Below are positions 1 to 10,747 of a stretch of 51,948 nucleotides of DNA, one piece after another. The stretch is from Planoprotostelium fungivorum. Lineage: Eukaryota > Evosea > Variosea > Cavosteliida > Cavosteliaceae. The DNA lies in NCBI GenBank assembly GCA_003024175.1, contig MDYQ01000198.1, positions 1-51,948 of the forward strand. The letters are read 5' to 3'. Position numbers and translations under genes: made by a program. Within the stretch, counting starts at the first letter, position 1. Every line of letters begins with the position of its first letter. Below the pieces are notes generated by a model. The model was not told the DNA's origin. It was given only the letters and a program-made list of their open reading frames with translations, and ran no database searches.

Positions 1-302
1 GCTCCAAACCCTAAGCACGTCATCCCTACCACAAAAACTGCCAAGAGAAAGGCTGACCAGATTGGTTGCAAGAGCTGGTTGTCATCGAAGACGACGATTC
101 TGAGCTGAACCACCCACCGTCCAACAGCCCTGAGACGTCGCGTTCTGCTTCGTCCACCATCAAGGAGTTGCTACAGGCAGGCGAAGCACGCATTCAGGAG
201 CTGAGCGACCAGCTCAAGCGGGAACAGGACCGTGTAGACCTCCTCAAGAAGGGAGCCACCACCTTTGGCGAAGAGTTCATCTTTGGAAGCTTCTTCTGTT
301 GA
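1..302 (+). CDS. 3' end of an unidentified coiled-coil protein (partial, frame broken)
   Basis: The gene runs in from beyond the left edge. Frame 1 is open from base 1 to about 60 (…TAKRKADQ). From about 62 to the stop at 300-302 the open frame is frame 3 (…ELVVIEDDDSELNHPPSNS…). The two halves join smoothly if one base is missing near 61, so a one-base assembly error or a real frameshift is likely; no intron boundary is visible there. The last 55 residues are charged and helical (IKELLQAGEARIQELSDQLK), typical of a coiled coil, after a Ser/Pro-rich acidic stretch. The protein ends GSFFC. The TGA stop overlaps an AATAAA signal at 302-307. No family is recognised and no function is proposed. 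Confidence 0.55.
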
Positions 303-307
303 ATAAA
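302..307 (+). promoter_or_regulatory. AATAAA polyadenylation signal overlapping the stop codon
   Basis: The hexamer begins on the last base of the TGA stop at 300-302, leaving almost no 3' UTR before the signal. The same arrangement recurs at other genes in the window. Confidence 0.5.
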
Positions 308-919
308 TCATGTTACACGCCGCAATCGTCCTGTTGTCTCATATGATGAATCCAAGAATATAGGAAACATTACGTTGGTGATCAAAGAAAATTGGCTGAA
401 AAGCAGACGAAATTTCAGTGAACGAAAACTGAGCGAAAACTGAGTACTTTTATTTTATTGGTGTGAAAACGAACCCGCCGAACAATAATATCTTCTTACC
501 TCACAAAGAGATCCACCCCAGGCCTGGAGAAACGAAGTCAGCGTCAGTCGTTAAGAAGGGGAGATAACACCCACCTGGCTCAACTGCACGAGCCTCTCCT
601 CTGGCTCACCTGAACTGCGAGGACAATCACATCCCATCATCTTGGGCTCAACATTGCTGTTTCTTCAGCGAGTTTGTCAATCCGATCGGTCTTCCCTCAC
701 CTTTGATACATCCATGTGACCGCTGCAAAGCCACACCTTATACGAATCGTCCCACCAAATTTATAGATCGTCTGCTCGACGTCATAATAAGAGCGATGTA
801 ACAGCAGGGCTTATGATGTTGTGATGATGTGATCTTCTGTGCGGGGAGAATCGATTGATCCGAATTTTCCAGGGAAAATGAAAAAGTGACTGTCACCAGA
901 AGCAGATCAGCCCCAAACA
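308..919. other. Intergenic region, no gene seen
   Basis: This stretch separates the coiled-coil gene from the CorA-like gene. It has frequent stops in all frames and only weak short ORFs (for example 738-965 on the minus strand) with no recognisable protein character. A short direct repeat of CGAAAACTGAG lies at about 423-444. The upstream promoter of the CorA-like gene presumably lies at the right end, but no clear element is visible. Confidence 0.5.
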
Positions 920-3900
920 ATGGACGACCACGAACACGAGAGGGATGAGGTGCAACCCGATCCATTCACTATTCATGTCTCACTTCCTGCAGAAACAACC
1001 TCTGTTACGGGATTCGATCAACTCCAACAGGTTAGAACGTGGGGAGGTGATTCAATGCTTTGCTATCCATCTAAAATGATTCCAGATCGGTAGCGAGCTC
1101 TCGTTCAAGAAAGGAGGAAAAGCCTTCCATACCAATCTGCACCAGCCACTGTTCAATTCTTCCTCAAATACATCTTCCCCACGTGTCAGTGCACGTCGAA
1201 GGGCGAACACTTTAGAAAAGGTGAATATCATCCAGATCTCATATACATCGAGAACACTCTGCGCTGAGTTAGAGGTCAGTTGAGACACAGTTTCTCAGCT
1301 TCAGAAATGCAGGAATTCACAGACTCTCCGAAAGCACCACTGAGAAGGGCTCTTTTACGTCCACAACTTCCCGTAGTCAATTATCTCAGAGGCATCGACA
1401 ATGCCACTTGGGATGGAGAGGGAGAATCTGTCAACAAGACTCCTCTGTTGAGGAGAGCACGACTCACCAAGAAGAAGAGGAGGGCCTACACACAGACGGC
1501 CCCCACCCTCGTTTACAACGAAGAATCGACAGAGACACCAGCGGTAGTCCACAGACAGGTGCTTCATGTGTTCTCGCCATCATCGTCTATATTCCATGTG
1601 TTCATGATCGGGATTGAAAACGAGAACAGAGATACAAACAACCACCGCCATCCAAGTTGAGCATGTCAGACGAAGAAGAAGAACACAGCACACCCGATAA
1701 CATGTCAGAGACTCAATCTTCAAAGACGGACACGGCTCCAGATGATCTAGAGGTGATCATCGTCTCCCACGATGTGTCATCCGTTCGACGTTGGATGTCA
1801 TGAGACCAAGTGATGATGTTGACGATGAGTAGATGATGGAAGACGAGGGAATCAAATGCATCGTAGCGAGATCTGCGTTGATCTTGGGTTTCAGCTATAA
1901 GAGGGACGGTGTACAGGATAAGATGCACATCTTACGCGAACTTCAACAGAAACGAACCATCGTCTACAACAAAGAGGTGACCCACATTCCTCCTCTCCCA
2001 TTGATCCACACGATCGTATCATGTACTGATCCACTGAACAGACCAATGCAATGGATGATGTGAAGATGTGGAAATACCGAGAGAGGTTACCGAAAGAAGT
2101 GGGAGACCTGAATCCCCTCTTTCGTGGTGTATTGGGGTGAGCTTTTCTCTCGCATCAATACAACGATTCGATCAATAGTGGATGAGCTGAAAATGAAACA
2201 GATGGAAGGATCCACCGAGTGGACCACCCACAGGTAGTCGAGGACCAAAGATGAAGGAACAACCCGAGGGAGTGAGTGAAATGCTTCTCCCGATGATGAT
2301 GATGATGATGACATCTGATGGCAACGATGAGAATTTGACTGATGAGATGTCAGACGTGGACGGCTCATCGTATGATCTTGAATCCAACAGTCCTTCGTGA
2401 TCTGTTCTCGGATGGAAAGTTAATGACCGTGCAGAACAGAGAGGAGATCACCTATGACGTCAAGATCGAGAACATCGAGTTGATGTTGTACCCTCTCGGC
2501 TCTGCTTTCCTCGTCTTTCATGTCGATTGGACGGGTGGAAGGTAAGATCTCTATCCCTCTTTCGTTCGATCCATGCTTTCCATCTCTTTGTTGATTCACA
2601 CGTCTCAGCAACAGTCTATCTCTTCCAGACATCCGAACTTTGCTGTTTGTATCCAAGTACAGACACAAACTGGAGGGTCTATCCCTCGGCTGGTGCTTCA
2701 CCACGGACGCCACGTCATCTCTCAAAGAGGTGAATCCATCCATTCGATCCCTCTTCTCATCCATTCAGGTCATCGAAGATGAGAAATTTGGAAAGTACCG
2801 TTATACCACGGGTGACTTGTTTCCCGCCAGGTGAAAACTCGAGGGCTGATCATGACTGATGAGATCAGATACATGAACGGTAAGGTGTCTCTGTCTTGCA
2901 TCGGGAATTGGCTTCTGTGCGGATTAGAGGAGAACCCCACTTCACCTCCGTCACGATTCGACTACCCCAGACACGGTGAGACACGAAGAGAGAGAAAAAT
3001 AACGACTACAGCCCACCATCACTCGACTGTAGTGTTAGACAAGGAACCATCTTCGAATGTCCTCCAAGAGTACTTGTTCCATCTCAGGAGAGCTTTCGGT
3101 CAATCGAACAGACCTCCCATCGAGAAATCCACTGGGTGAGTCGATTCTCCTTTCACTTTGTCTCTTCTCGATGAGATTCTCTTGATGATGTGATTGATGT
3201 GGACAGATCTGCCCTGGGACAGACGTTGATATGGAGAGTGAATCGATACGTTGGTGTTTCGAGAGAAGGTGAGAAGGGAGAGAAGAGAAGAGATTGACGA
3301 TGAATAGGTACGGTGGCATTGTCGTGGCCGTTGTCCGACAACGCCAATGACTTCGAGAGAGTGGCATGGCACACAAAGTTCCAGGGAATCTATTTGATCC
3401 TTCAGATCCACACCATGGCCGAGAAGGTATTCATCTCATTCTTACATCGACATCACATCACACATCAACATCACATCACATCAACATCACATCACATCAA
3501 CATCACATCAACATCACATCAACATCACATCATCACATTAACATCACATCATCACATCAACATCACATCAACATCACATCAACTGAACTCACATGATCAC
3601 AGCTTGTGTTCCTGGAACTCTCGGATATGGCAGCGATCAACGCAGAGAGACTGCAGATGGTGGGAGGAAGGGAGAGCAATTCGTTCGACAACATCAAGGT
3701 GAGATGAGATGAGAGAGAGAGAGACGAACGAAACAGGGTATACGAGATCAACTGAGAGAGCTGTCCTCCAGACTGGTACGATACACCATCTCCATGAGCA
3801 CCAACGATTGCGGAGGAATCTCCGAATACTCCGAGTTCTTCGGGAAACTTCGTGACACCTTCGGAATCCCCGAGTTACGTAATGAGATCAGTGGAGAGCT

Positions 3901-4419
3901 GAAAGGTGAGGAGAGGGGATGTACTCGACTGAACGATGCAGACTTCTTGGCCTTACTCGAATCCTTCTACTGGGAGGAAGAGAAGAGGAAGAGAGACGAA
4001 GCTTCGGTGCAGAGACAGAAGGCAGCGTCGCAAGTGAAAGAAGACAAGGACAAGAGAGATGCGAAGGACAGGAGATTTGAGCTGGTCGTATCGATTCTGG
4101 GTGAGAAGATACGAATGGAGGATATCCTGTGACAGCAAGAGGAGACTGACCTTCTATAGGATCGATCACGGTACCCTTTGCGGTGGTGGGAGGAATCTTT
4201 GGAATGAACAACGACGATGTTCCCACTTACATCCCCTTCTGGATCGTCATGGGGGTCACGGGGGCATTCTCCCTCTGTCTCTTCTTGACCATGTTCCTGT
4301 GGAGGGCCAGGCTGGGAGATTGGATCTTCTCGAGGGGACAGCAACAGAGACACCAGAGGAGACGGGAGAGGGTGGAGGCGGAGGAGGACAAGAGAGAAGA
4401 GACGGCTAGAGGAGAATAG
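920..4419 (+). CDS. CorA-family magnesium transporter-like membrane protein
   Basis: This multi-exon gene is predicted to encode a CorA-type divalent cation channel. The last exons give the hallmark end of the family: a long charged helix (about 3915-4118, rich in E, K and R), then TM1 ending in the GMN signature (VPFAVVGGIFGMN at about 4165-4208), a short acidic loop (NNDDVP) and TM2 (FWIVMGVTGAFSLCLFL), with a basic cytosolic tail. The GMN loop is the Mg2+ selectivity element in known CorA proteins. Upstream exons fit the cytosolic domain: LPDIRTLLFVSKYRHKLEG (about 2625-2680) and AMDDVKMWKYRERLPKE. Introns are short (35-70 nt) except one of about 175 nt at 3427-3601 made of tandem repeats. 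The N-terminal 300 residues are acidic and low complexity, and their exon borders are less certain. TAG at 4417-4419 is followed directly by AATAAA. The start at 920 is the first ATG of an open exon. Confidence 0.8.
3447..3590. repeat. Tandem ATCACATCAAC-type microsatellite inside an intron
   Basis: About 145 bp is built from units of ATCACATC and AACATC in slightly varying order. It fills most of the intron (about 3427-3601) between the exons ending MAEK and beginning LVFLELSDMA of the CorA-like gene. It is AC/AT-biased on the coding strand. It has no conserved spacers and no inverted symmetry, so it is a simple repeat and not a CRISPR array. Confidence 0.85.
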
Positions 4420-4425
4420 AATAAA
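4420..4425 (+). promoter_or_regulatory. AATAAA polyadenylation signal abutting the stop codon
   Basis: The hexamer starts on the base after the TAG stop at 4417-4419 of the CorA-like gene. Confidence 0.5.
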
Positions 4426-4737
4426 TCGGTAGTTGGAGTAAAACTGTGACACGTAGAACAATCTAAAGGTCACCGATCGCGAGAGTTCAACTCCCCGCTG
4501 TCACAGACCCGCTTTTTGTGTGCAACCTCGCTCTTCACACCCATCTTCTGTTCTGATATACGAGCTATAGCTGACGAGTGACGAACGCGAGACGTAGGCG
4601 GAGAAGCTTCGTTTGTAACAGCTTTTTGAGTGGGAGCTTTCGGTGTGTCCAGAACGCAATGCCATCGGTTAAAGAATTCGTCAGGGAGAGTTCTAAGGTC
4701 CAACAGACAAAGAGAAGTCATTCTTTGCAGCACCAAG
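4426..4737. other. Intergenic region, probable promoter of the glucanase gene
   Basis: Just over 300 bp lies between the CorA-like stop and the ATG of the GH128 gene. Short ORFs on both strands look random. No clear TATA element or RNA gene was seen. Confidence 0.45.
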
Positions 4738-6309
4738 ATGAGGTAAGCCACCCCTCGATAGAACGTTCCTATTTACTGATGGGTTCAGATCCTTCTTCCT
4801 CTTGCTGTTGGTGGCAGTGGCGCTATCCGCTATTGCTAACAATCAAACTCTGTTCAAGAGAGGAAGAAAGAGCAACAAGGTTAGAGATGTCCCGTGTTCA
4901 ATGATGTTGATATCCATCAGTGTGGTGTGGCCTCTGATTTCCAAGGGAATGTCGGCGCGCTCACAAGTGGTGGTGCCATCAGCTGGTACTACACCTGGTC
5001 CGCCTGGAGTGAGCAGATACATTTTCGTGTGCACCGATTGGCTGATATATGTCATAGAGGATGGTAAGGCTGGAGGTACCGAATTCGTCCCCATGTTGTG
5101 GGGAGAGAAGACCATCGGAGAGTGGAACAATGCTTTGGGTCAGGGTGTCTTCAACGATGCGAAGGCCGTCCTGGGTTTCAACGAGTGAGCCAGAGAAATT
5201 CTCTCTGTCGGAAGCTGAAGACGATGCAGGCCAGAGAGAGGAGATCAGGCCAACATGTCTCCCGAGAGAGCCGCTCAGCTGTGGAGGCAATACATGGAGC
5301 CCATGAAAGACAGAGGTAGTCCACCTCCTTTCCCTCTCACTCACCTCTCACAGGAAAGAGACTGGGAGCACCTGTCGTGTCTTCTGCCCCTGAGGGAAAG
5401 CAATGGCTTCAGAGATTCTTCAGCGCCTGCGGAGGTTGCCGCGTGAGTCGACGTCCATCACCAACCATCTTCACTCACCTCTACAGATCGATTTCGTGCC
5501 CCTTCACTGGTACGGAGGCAGTGCACAGAACTTCATCAACTATGTCAGCGACATTCACAACTCTTTTGGAAAGCCCATCTGGGTGAGTCTTCGATGAATC
5601 ACGGCGTGCTGATGACATCCGAAGGTGACTGAATGGGCTTGCGTCGACTACGGAGATGGAAGATGCGACCAGAATTCCGTCTACTCTTTCATGGGACAGA
5701 CCACTTCTTGGTTGGACTCTGCCGCTTTCGTCGAGAGGTGATCATCATCCTCATGATCTCTCATCATCTCCCTTCACTGTCATCTCTCCCGTCTCCTCAT
5801 CTCTTTCGGTGTGATTCAGCCTCTGATCGATTCGAACAGATTCGCTTGGTTTGGAGTTCGTGTGAACGGTATTCCCGGTGAAGACGCACTATTGGACGGC
5901 TCTGGAAACGGAAGAACTGCCCTGGGTAACCAGTACGCCGTGGATGGTGGTCACGATGGAGGAAACAACGGTGGTGGCACCAGCAACGGAGGTGGAGGTG
6001 AGGAGGGAGGGAGTGACGTAGAAAGTAACCATTACAGGCGATCCATGTCACGACATGTACAACGGACTGCAGTGCAGGACGTACACCGAGGACCCCAACG
6101 GAATGGACGGAGGGGCCATAGGAAATGCATTCAACTGGATCTGCTCCAACTACGGCTCCAGCTGCAATGATATCCAGCCGGGTGCTCGTTATGGAGGCTG
6201 CAACAACGCACAGAGGTTGTCTTACATCATGAACATCTATTACCAGAAGTACAAGGGTAGCCAAGGAAACAGTGCCTGTGACTTTGGAGGATTAGGAAGA
6301 GTCCGTTAA
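4738..6309 (+). CDS. Secreted GH128-like endo-beta-1,3-glucanase with C-terminal CBM43/X8 domain
   Basis: The first exon is only ATGAG; after a 48-nt intron it encodes a signal peptide (SFFLLLLVAVALSAIA). The catalytic module matches the glycosyl hydrolase catalytic core called Asl1/GH128. It shows GAISWYYTWSAW, FVPMLWG, the acid/base site LGFNEPE, then IDFVPLHWYGG and the nucleophile site WVTEWACVDYGDG. A Gly/Asn-rich linker (about 5925-6000) leads to a CBM43/X8-like domain with paired cysteines: WICSNYGSSCNDIQPG, NIYYQK and SACDFGGLG. GH128 enzymes hydrolyse beta-1,3-glucans and X8/CBM43 modules bind them, so the domains suit each other. The product is probably secreted to digest fungal or algal walls, or to remodel the organism's own cyst wall. 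Introns are about 35-85 nt. AATAAA follows at 6312-6317. The last 65 bases recur after the N at 6560. Confidence 0.85.
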
Positions 6310-6559
6310 AAAATAAAGATCTTCTTGTAAGCCTCTTCCAAGCCCTTGTTCTCTTTCAAAGAAAAGGAGAAATTCGAAAAAAGATCGTTTGTAGAAGGTG
6401 AACGAATTTTCCCTCCAAAACACACAATCTGACTCCTCACAACAACATGGCAGGATTTCTGAGGGGGCTTAAGACTGCACTCCTTGGATCTTATCCTGAA
6501 AAATTATATACCGTAGAAGACGCCACTTTATCCCTTCCAACTCCTGGACATACCATTCT
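6245..6559. repeat. First copy of a 315-bp direct duplication (assembly overlap)
   Basis: This block covers the end of the glucanase gene, the intergenic spacer and the first codons of VID27. It is repeated at 6561-6875 with only five substitutions and no indels. A single N at 6560 lies between the copies. The VID27 start codon in this copy is at 6447 and its reading frame runs into the N. Equal length, a few SNP-like differences and the N point to overlapping contig or haplotype ends that were not merged. Confidence 0.85.
6447..6559 (+). pseudogene. Duplicate 5' fragment of VID27 (probable assembly artefact)
   Basis: It starts MAGFLRGLKTALLGS, identical to the intact gene start at 6763, and is cut off at the N at 6560. 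It differs from the intact copy by two synonymous changes and one Thr/Ser change. It should not be counted as a separate gene unless long reads confirm it. Confidence 0.8.
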
Positions 6560-6560
6560 N
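6560..6560. other. Single ambiguous base marking a scaffold join
   Basis: This is the only N in the window and it sits exactly at the border of the two 315-bp copies. It looks like a placeholder for a gap between contigs that in fact overlap. Confidence 0.8.
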
Positions 6561-6875
6561 AGAAGTACAAGGGTAGCCAAGGAAACAGTGCCTGTGACTT
6601 TGGAGGATTAGGAAGAGTCCGTTAAAAAATAAAGATCTTCTTGTAAGCCTCTTCCAAGCCCTTGTTCTCTTTCAAAGAAAAGGAGAAATTCGAAAAAAGA
6701 TTGTTTGTAGAAGGAGAACGAATTTTCCCTCCAAAACACACAATCTGACTCCTCACAACAACATGGCAGGATTTCTGAGAGGGCTCAAGACTGCACTCCT
6801 TGGATCTTATCCTGAAAAATTATATAGCGTAGAAGACGCCACTTTATCCCTTCCAACTCCTGGACATACCATTCT
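6561..6875. repeat. Second copy of the 315-bp direct duplication
   Basis: It matches 6245-6559 base for base at a constant offset of 316, apart from five substitutions. Its left part repeats the glucanase 3' end without the rest of that gene. Its right part is continuous with the complete VID27 gene. Confidence 0.85.
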
Positions 6876-9847
6876 CATGTGACCCATTACGTTCTTAGCC
6901 GTGCATCTTATATTCTAACTCTTTGAAAGATTTGAAGAATGTTCGATCGAGATACAGAGGACAGCCGAGTTCAAATCCATCATCAAAGTCACAGGATTTC
7001 CTCCTGGAGAAGAGGAAGAAGAAGAATATATCTTTGATGTCTCCGATACGTTGGGGTGATTGATCTTCAACATCCAATCACTAACGGATTAAGATTCACA
7101 AAAGAGCCATCTCCTTCCGTTGATAATACATACAGCTGGTTGAAGACCATTCCAGAGAGGGAAAGGTGTAATGTGCACGTGATCTGAAGATCTGAATGAG
7201 TACAGGTTCCTTGTTGAGTTCGATGACGGCGAGAAACAGAACGGTGAGAAACAGAGCGGTCATGAATTCGAAGTGGCTCTGTGTAAAGCGATCTACGAGG
7301 TGATCAGAAGTGATCACCACTTCTGTATTCTCATCACTCTGAACAGAGCCGATATCAAGCGTCCTCTGCTGGAGTCAGCACGGAAGATTTAAGCCAATTC
7401 ATCGAGACGAACGAAGAGCCGCCCAAGAGAACTCCGGCAAAGGGAACTCCATCCAAGGCCCCTAGCACTCCAGCGAAAGCAATGGACACGCCGGTCAAGA
7501 CAGTGACCCCAATGGCCTCTGAGAAGAAGATCACCACACCCATCATCACACCCATCACACCCTCTAAGGGAAGTTCAACACCCACCTCAACGACTCCCTT
7601 CAAGTCGCCAATGGGTACGGGATCAGTCGGATCGGTTAGACCCAACCCCAGAGTCAAGTATGGATCCAACTATCCCGTTTTGGACGGCGCATCAGATGAC
7701 GAGGAGATGGTGAGTATTTCCCGTCACATCTATCTGATGTGATGTAGGTTGTCCTCTCTCCCAAGTCTCAATTGTATCAATTTGACGAGCAAGAGAGAGG
7801 GTATGTCCTTCGTGATGACGTCAAGTGCTCTCTTGTCTCCCTGGGAGATGGAAAGAAATCCTTCATCTGTGAGTGACACACTCTCCTTTTTACGTGTTGA
7901 ATTTCACGCAGATGATCTGGTCATCCATCGACTCTCTGACGACAAACTCCTTTTGCGAATCCGAATCAACTCGGATCTCAACATGACCTTCCACCATGTA
8001 CGTTCAATCGTTTGAATGTATTTGACCTCCGAATAGAAGGAGGGATCTGTCGTATGGACAGAGAGGATTGGAGAGGTCACGTGGCCGTGGAGTCTGGCAT
8101 TCGACAGCAGCACTGAAGAGTTTTATACCTTTGAGTCTGCTTACAAGGAGGCCCTCTGGGAGACCAATTCGCAGAAGCCTTATTCTTCCTTGAAGGTATC
8201 GTTCGTTCATCTCCTGTTTCTCAATCTCTTGCAGGCAGAAGACCAGAAGTACGTCGTCTTTGAGCCCGAAGAAGAAGAGGAAGAAGAGGAATCCGAATCA
8301 GAGGTCGAAGTCGAAGACGGTGAGGGATATCATCCAGAAGAGGCTCACCCTCCATAGAGTTTGATCGTTTGGGATTCGGTGAATCTGAGCCCGAGAAAGT
8401 GAGAGTCACGAGAGCCATGGAGGAGCCCACCGAGGGTATCTCTGCATCCCGTAACCAACTCTTGACTGTGGGGTGAGCGATCCTCTCACATCACACAGAG
8501 CAACATCCACACGAGAGTCTATTCTAACCATGAACAGAGGAAAGAACGACAGAACGTTCGTCTCTCGAGGATCCAGAATCGGAGTGTTCAAGAACGACGA
8601 GAATGACGTTGAGTTTGTCTCCACCATCGATCGACTCAAGACCCCCGATGGAAAGTACTTCTCACCCAAGAGAGTGAGTCACCCCTTCCTCTATGTGCGA
8701 TTGAAGAGGTGACAGATGATGTTACACAAGGAAGAGAAGAGCATGCTGTTCCTGCCCGGTGAAGTGAAGGGCTCCACCCCATCGAACAAGGTGGTCTATA
8801 AGATGGACTTGGAACGTCCCGATATCGTTGAAGAATGGGTGAGCCCTCCCCTCTCCATCGGCTAATAGAGATAGAACTTGGGAGACCATCCCGTGCAAGA
8901 GTTGTTCCACCAGACCAAGTTTGGAGAGATGAAAGATCAGGACGGTATCACCGGTCTCAATCTGACGGGATTCGTACACATCGACCCCAGAACCCAAGAC
9001 AAGGTGGTCAACAGGTGAGATGGAAGCACTGAAGAGGAAAGCTGATGAAGATAGCCAATACTACTCGGCTACAACGAAGCCAGCGTTGAGCTGTGCGGCG
9101 ACAACCAAGACGGGAGATCTGGTGGCAGGATCAAAGAAGGGAGAGATCCGAATGTACTCGGCAAAGACCTTCCAATCCTCTGCTGGTGCTCCCAGGGCCA
9201 AGACCAACCTTCCCGGATTCGGAGGTGAGAGTGGTTCGTTGTAGATGGACTGATGGGGATAGATCCCATTCTGTCCATCGAGACGACAGAGGACGGAGAG
9301 TGGATCTTGGCCACGTGCAAGAACTATCTCGTTGTCATTCGTTCAGAGAATAACGGCATCAATGGTTTCCAGGTGATCCTTTGTCTCTCGACGAGAGGGA
9401 CTGATGGAGATAGAAACCATTGGGTAAGGATAAGCCAGCCCCGAAGAGACTGCAACTGAGCCAAGCGGACATTGTGAACATGGGAGGACAGATCAGCTTC
9501 ACTCCTGCAAAGTTCAATGGAGGTGCAGGACAAGAGAAGGCCATCGTCACCTCCACTGGTCCTTATGTCGTCACGTGGAACTTCTCCAAGGTGCTGATGT
9601 TCTATCCATTCCTTCTACATCTCATTGATTCTATGAGTGGATGTTGAGATGGATGTAGATCAAGAAGGGGATCTACGATGCATACGATGTGAAGGAGTAC
9701 TCTGAGGATGTCATTGGAGATCAGTTCAAGTACAGGAGTGACAAGTCCATCGTTGTGGCCACTGATAACGATGTCTCTATGGCCTCTAGGAACAGACCCG
9801 TCAGAGAGTTTGGTGATCGCAGGAGGTCATCCATCTTTAAAAGATAA
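6763..9847 (+). CDS. VID27: VID27-family cytoplasmic protein
   Basis: The protein has the three-part layout of yeast Vid27. The N-terminal domain is MAGFLRGLKTALLGS, LYSVEDATLSLPTPGHTIL, IEIQRTAEFKSIIKVTG. A Thr/Pro/Lys-rich linker (about 7430-7660) follows. Next is a PH-like middle domain (YPVLDGASDDEEM, VLSPKSQLYQFDEQERGYVL, TWPWSLAFDSSTEEFY) with an acidic run. The C-terminal WD40-like domain includes ALSCAATTKTGDLVAGSKKG, DGEWILATCKNYLVVI, ISFTPAKFNGG and IVTSTGPYVVTWNF, near-diagnostic of the family. In yeast the gene is linked by name to vacuole import and degradation, but its molecular role is poorly known. Intron 1 needs the acceptor after GAAAG near 6932; using the earlier TTCTTAG would leave an in-frame stop. 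One intron (about 9017-9056) is only about 40 nt. Another (about 9225-9264) carries CGTTGTAGAT. The start is the ATG shared with the duplicated fragment. Confidence 0.92.
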
Positions 9848-10038
9848 ATTCATGTCTCTTCTCTCTGTTCTCTCTCGTGCATTCTTATGGATCATCTCAA
9901 GAGTATCTCTGACATGGAATAGCCTCTCATGAACAAGTTCACTGCTGATTGTTTAAAAGGGGATTAATTACCCTGAATTTCACAATTGACGTGACAGATC
10001 ACACACAACCCATCAGATCCCATTTCACAAAGCATACC

Positions 10039-10545
10039 ATGATTAGTCGGCGTGTGGCTACGCGATTCATCGTAGTAGAGGCTCTAGTGATCCTTCTACT
10101 GGCAAGACTGTATGTCCTATACCTCGACTCACAGACGGACACAGAGAAGGCAACACTCTTCGAAAGACTCAAATCCGGTCCTCAGGTCCACGTACCATCC
10201 ATCAGAGAGCAGCTGTCCAGGGCCATCGTCGATTACGAACTCCTCATTCTACTGGGCAGCGGAGCTCTCTTCCTCTCTTCCTTCTATCCACGCATCGGTA
10301 AGCCAGGAACACCTCCGAGGTCACCGAAAGAGAAGACCTTCTCTTGGGCATTATCTCATCCCTCTCCCTCTTCAAGAAGAGTCGACTCACCCAAGCTCTT
10401 CTCGAAACAGACGAGAAAGGGAGGCAACAACTACGCAAAGAGTCTAGAGGACTCCACATTATCTCTCCTCAAAGAGGCAAAGAGGAACCAATTCAACATG
10501 AAGAAGTCCGTCGACAACAGCTGGATGGATAAAGCAGATTTATAG
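10039..10545 (+). CDS. Intronless small two-helix membrane protein, unknown function
   Basis: A single open frame of 168 residues begins at the ATG at 10039; the frame is open further upstream but offers no ATG. Two hydrophobic stretches are clear: TRFIVVEALVILLLARLYVL near residues 8-30 and ELLILLGSGALFLSSFYP near 70-88. They are separated by a polar loop, and a basic Ser/Lys-rich tail follows (SPKLFSKQTRKGGNNYAKS). The topology suggests a hairpin membrane protein with a long tail. It lies 190 bp after VID27 on the same strand and has no introns, unlike its neighbours. No family is recognised. Confidence 0.6.
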   Translation: MISRRVATRFIVVEALVILLLARLYVLYLDSQTDTEKATLFERLKSGPQVHVPSIREQLSRAIVDYELLILLGSGALFLSSFYPRIGKPGTPPRSPKEKTFSWALSHPSPSSRRVDSPKLFSKQTRKGGNNYAKSLEDSTLSLLKEAKRNQFNMKKSVDNSWMDKADL

Positions 10546-10747
10546 AGGTCTCTGCGGCTGTGTACTCTGTCCATGCCTGAGTTCGTCCCGTGTCACGTGT
10601 TCTCCTTGAATTTACCCCGAAACTTCAGTAAAGTAGCGGAGAAAAGAGTTAGCAGCGTTTAGGAACAGAGAACCCTACAGACGAGCTCATTGGACCAACC
10701 TTGTGAGCAGACGCTGGTAGAAGAAAATTACCGTCTTCATTTGAAAC

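Noticed and set aside
738-965. Minus-strand 75-residue ORF upstream of the CorA-like gene
   Set aside because: It overlaps the 5' exon of the plus-strand gene, has no family features and looks like a chance frame.
3447-3590. Regular repeats that could suggest a CRISPR-like array
   Set aside because: The units run head to tail with no unique spacers, lie inside a spliced intron, and the genome is eukaryotic; it is a microsatellite.
6245-6875. True tandem gene duplication of the glucanase end and VID27 start
   Set aside because: The exact border at an N and SNP-like differences favour an unmerged contig overlap.
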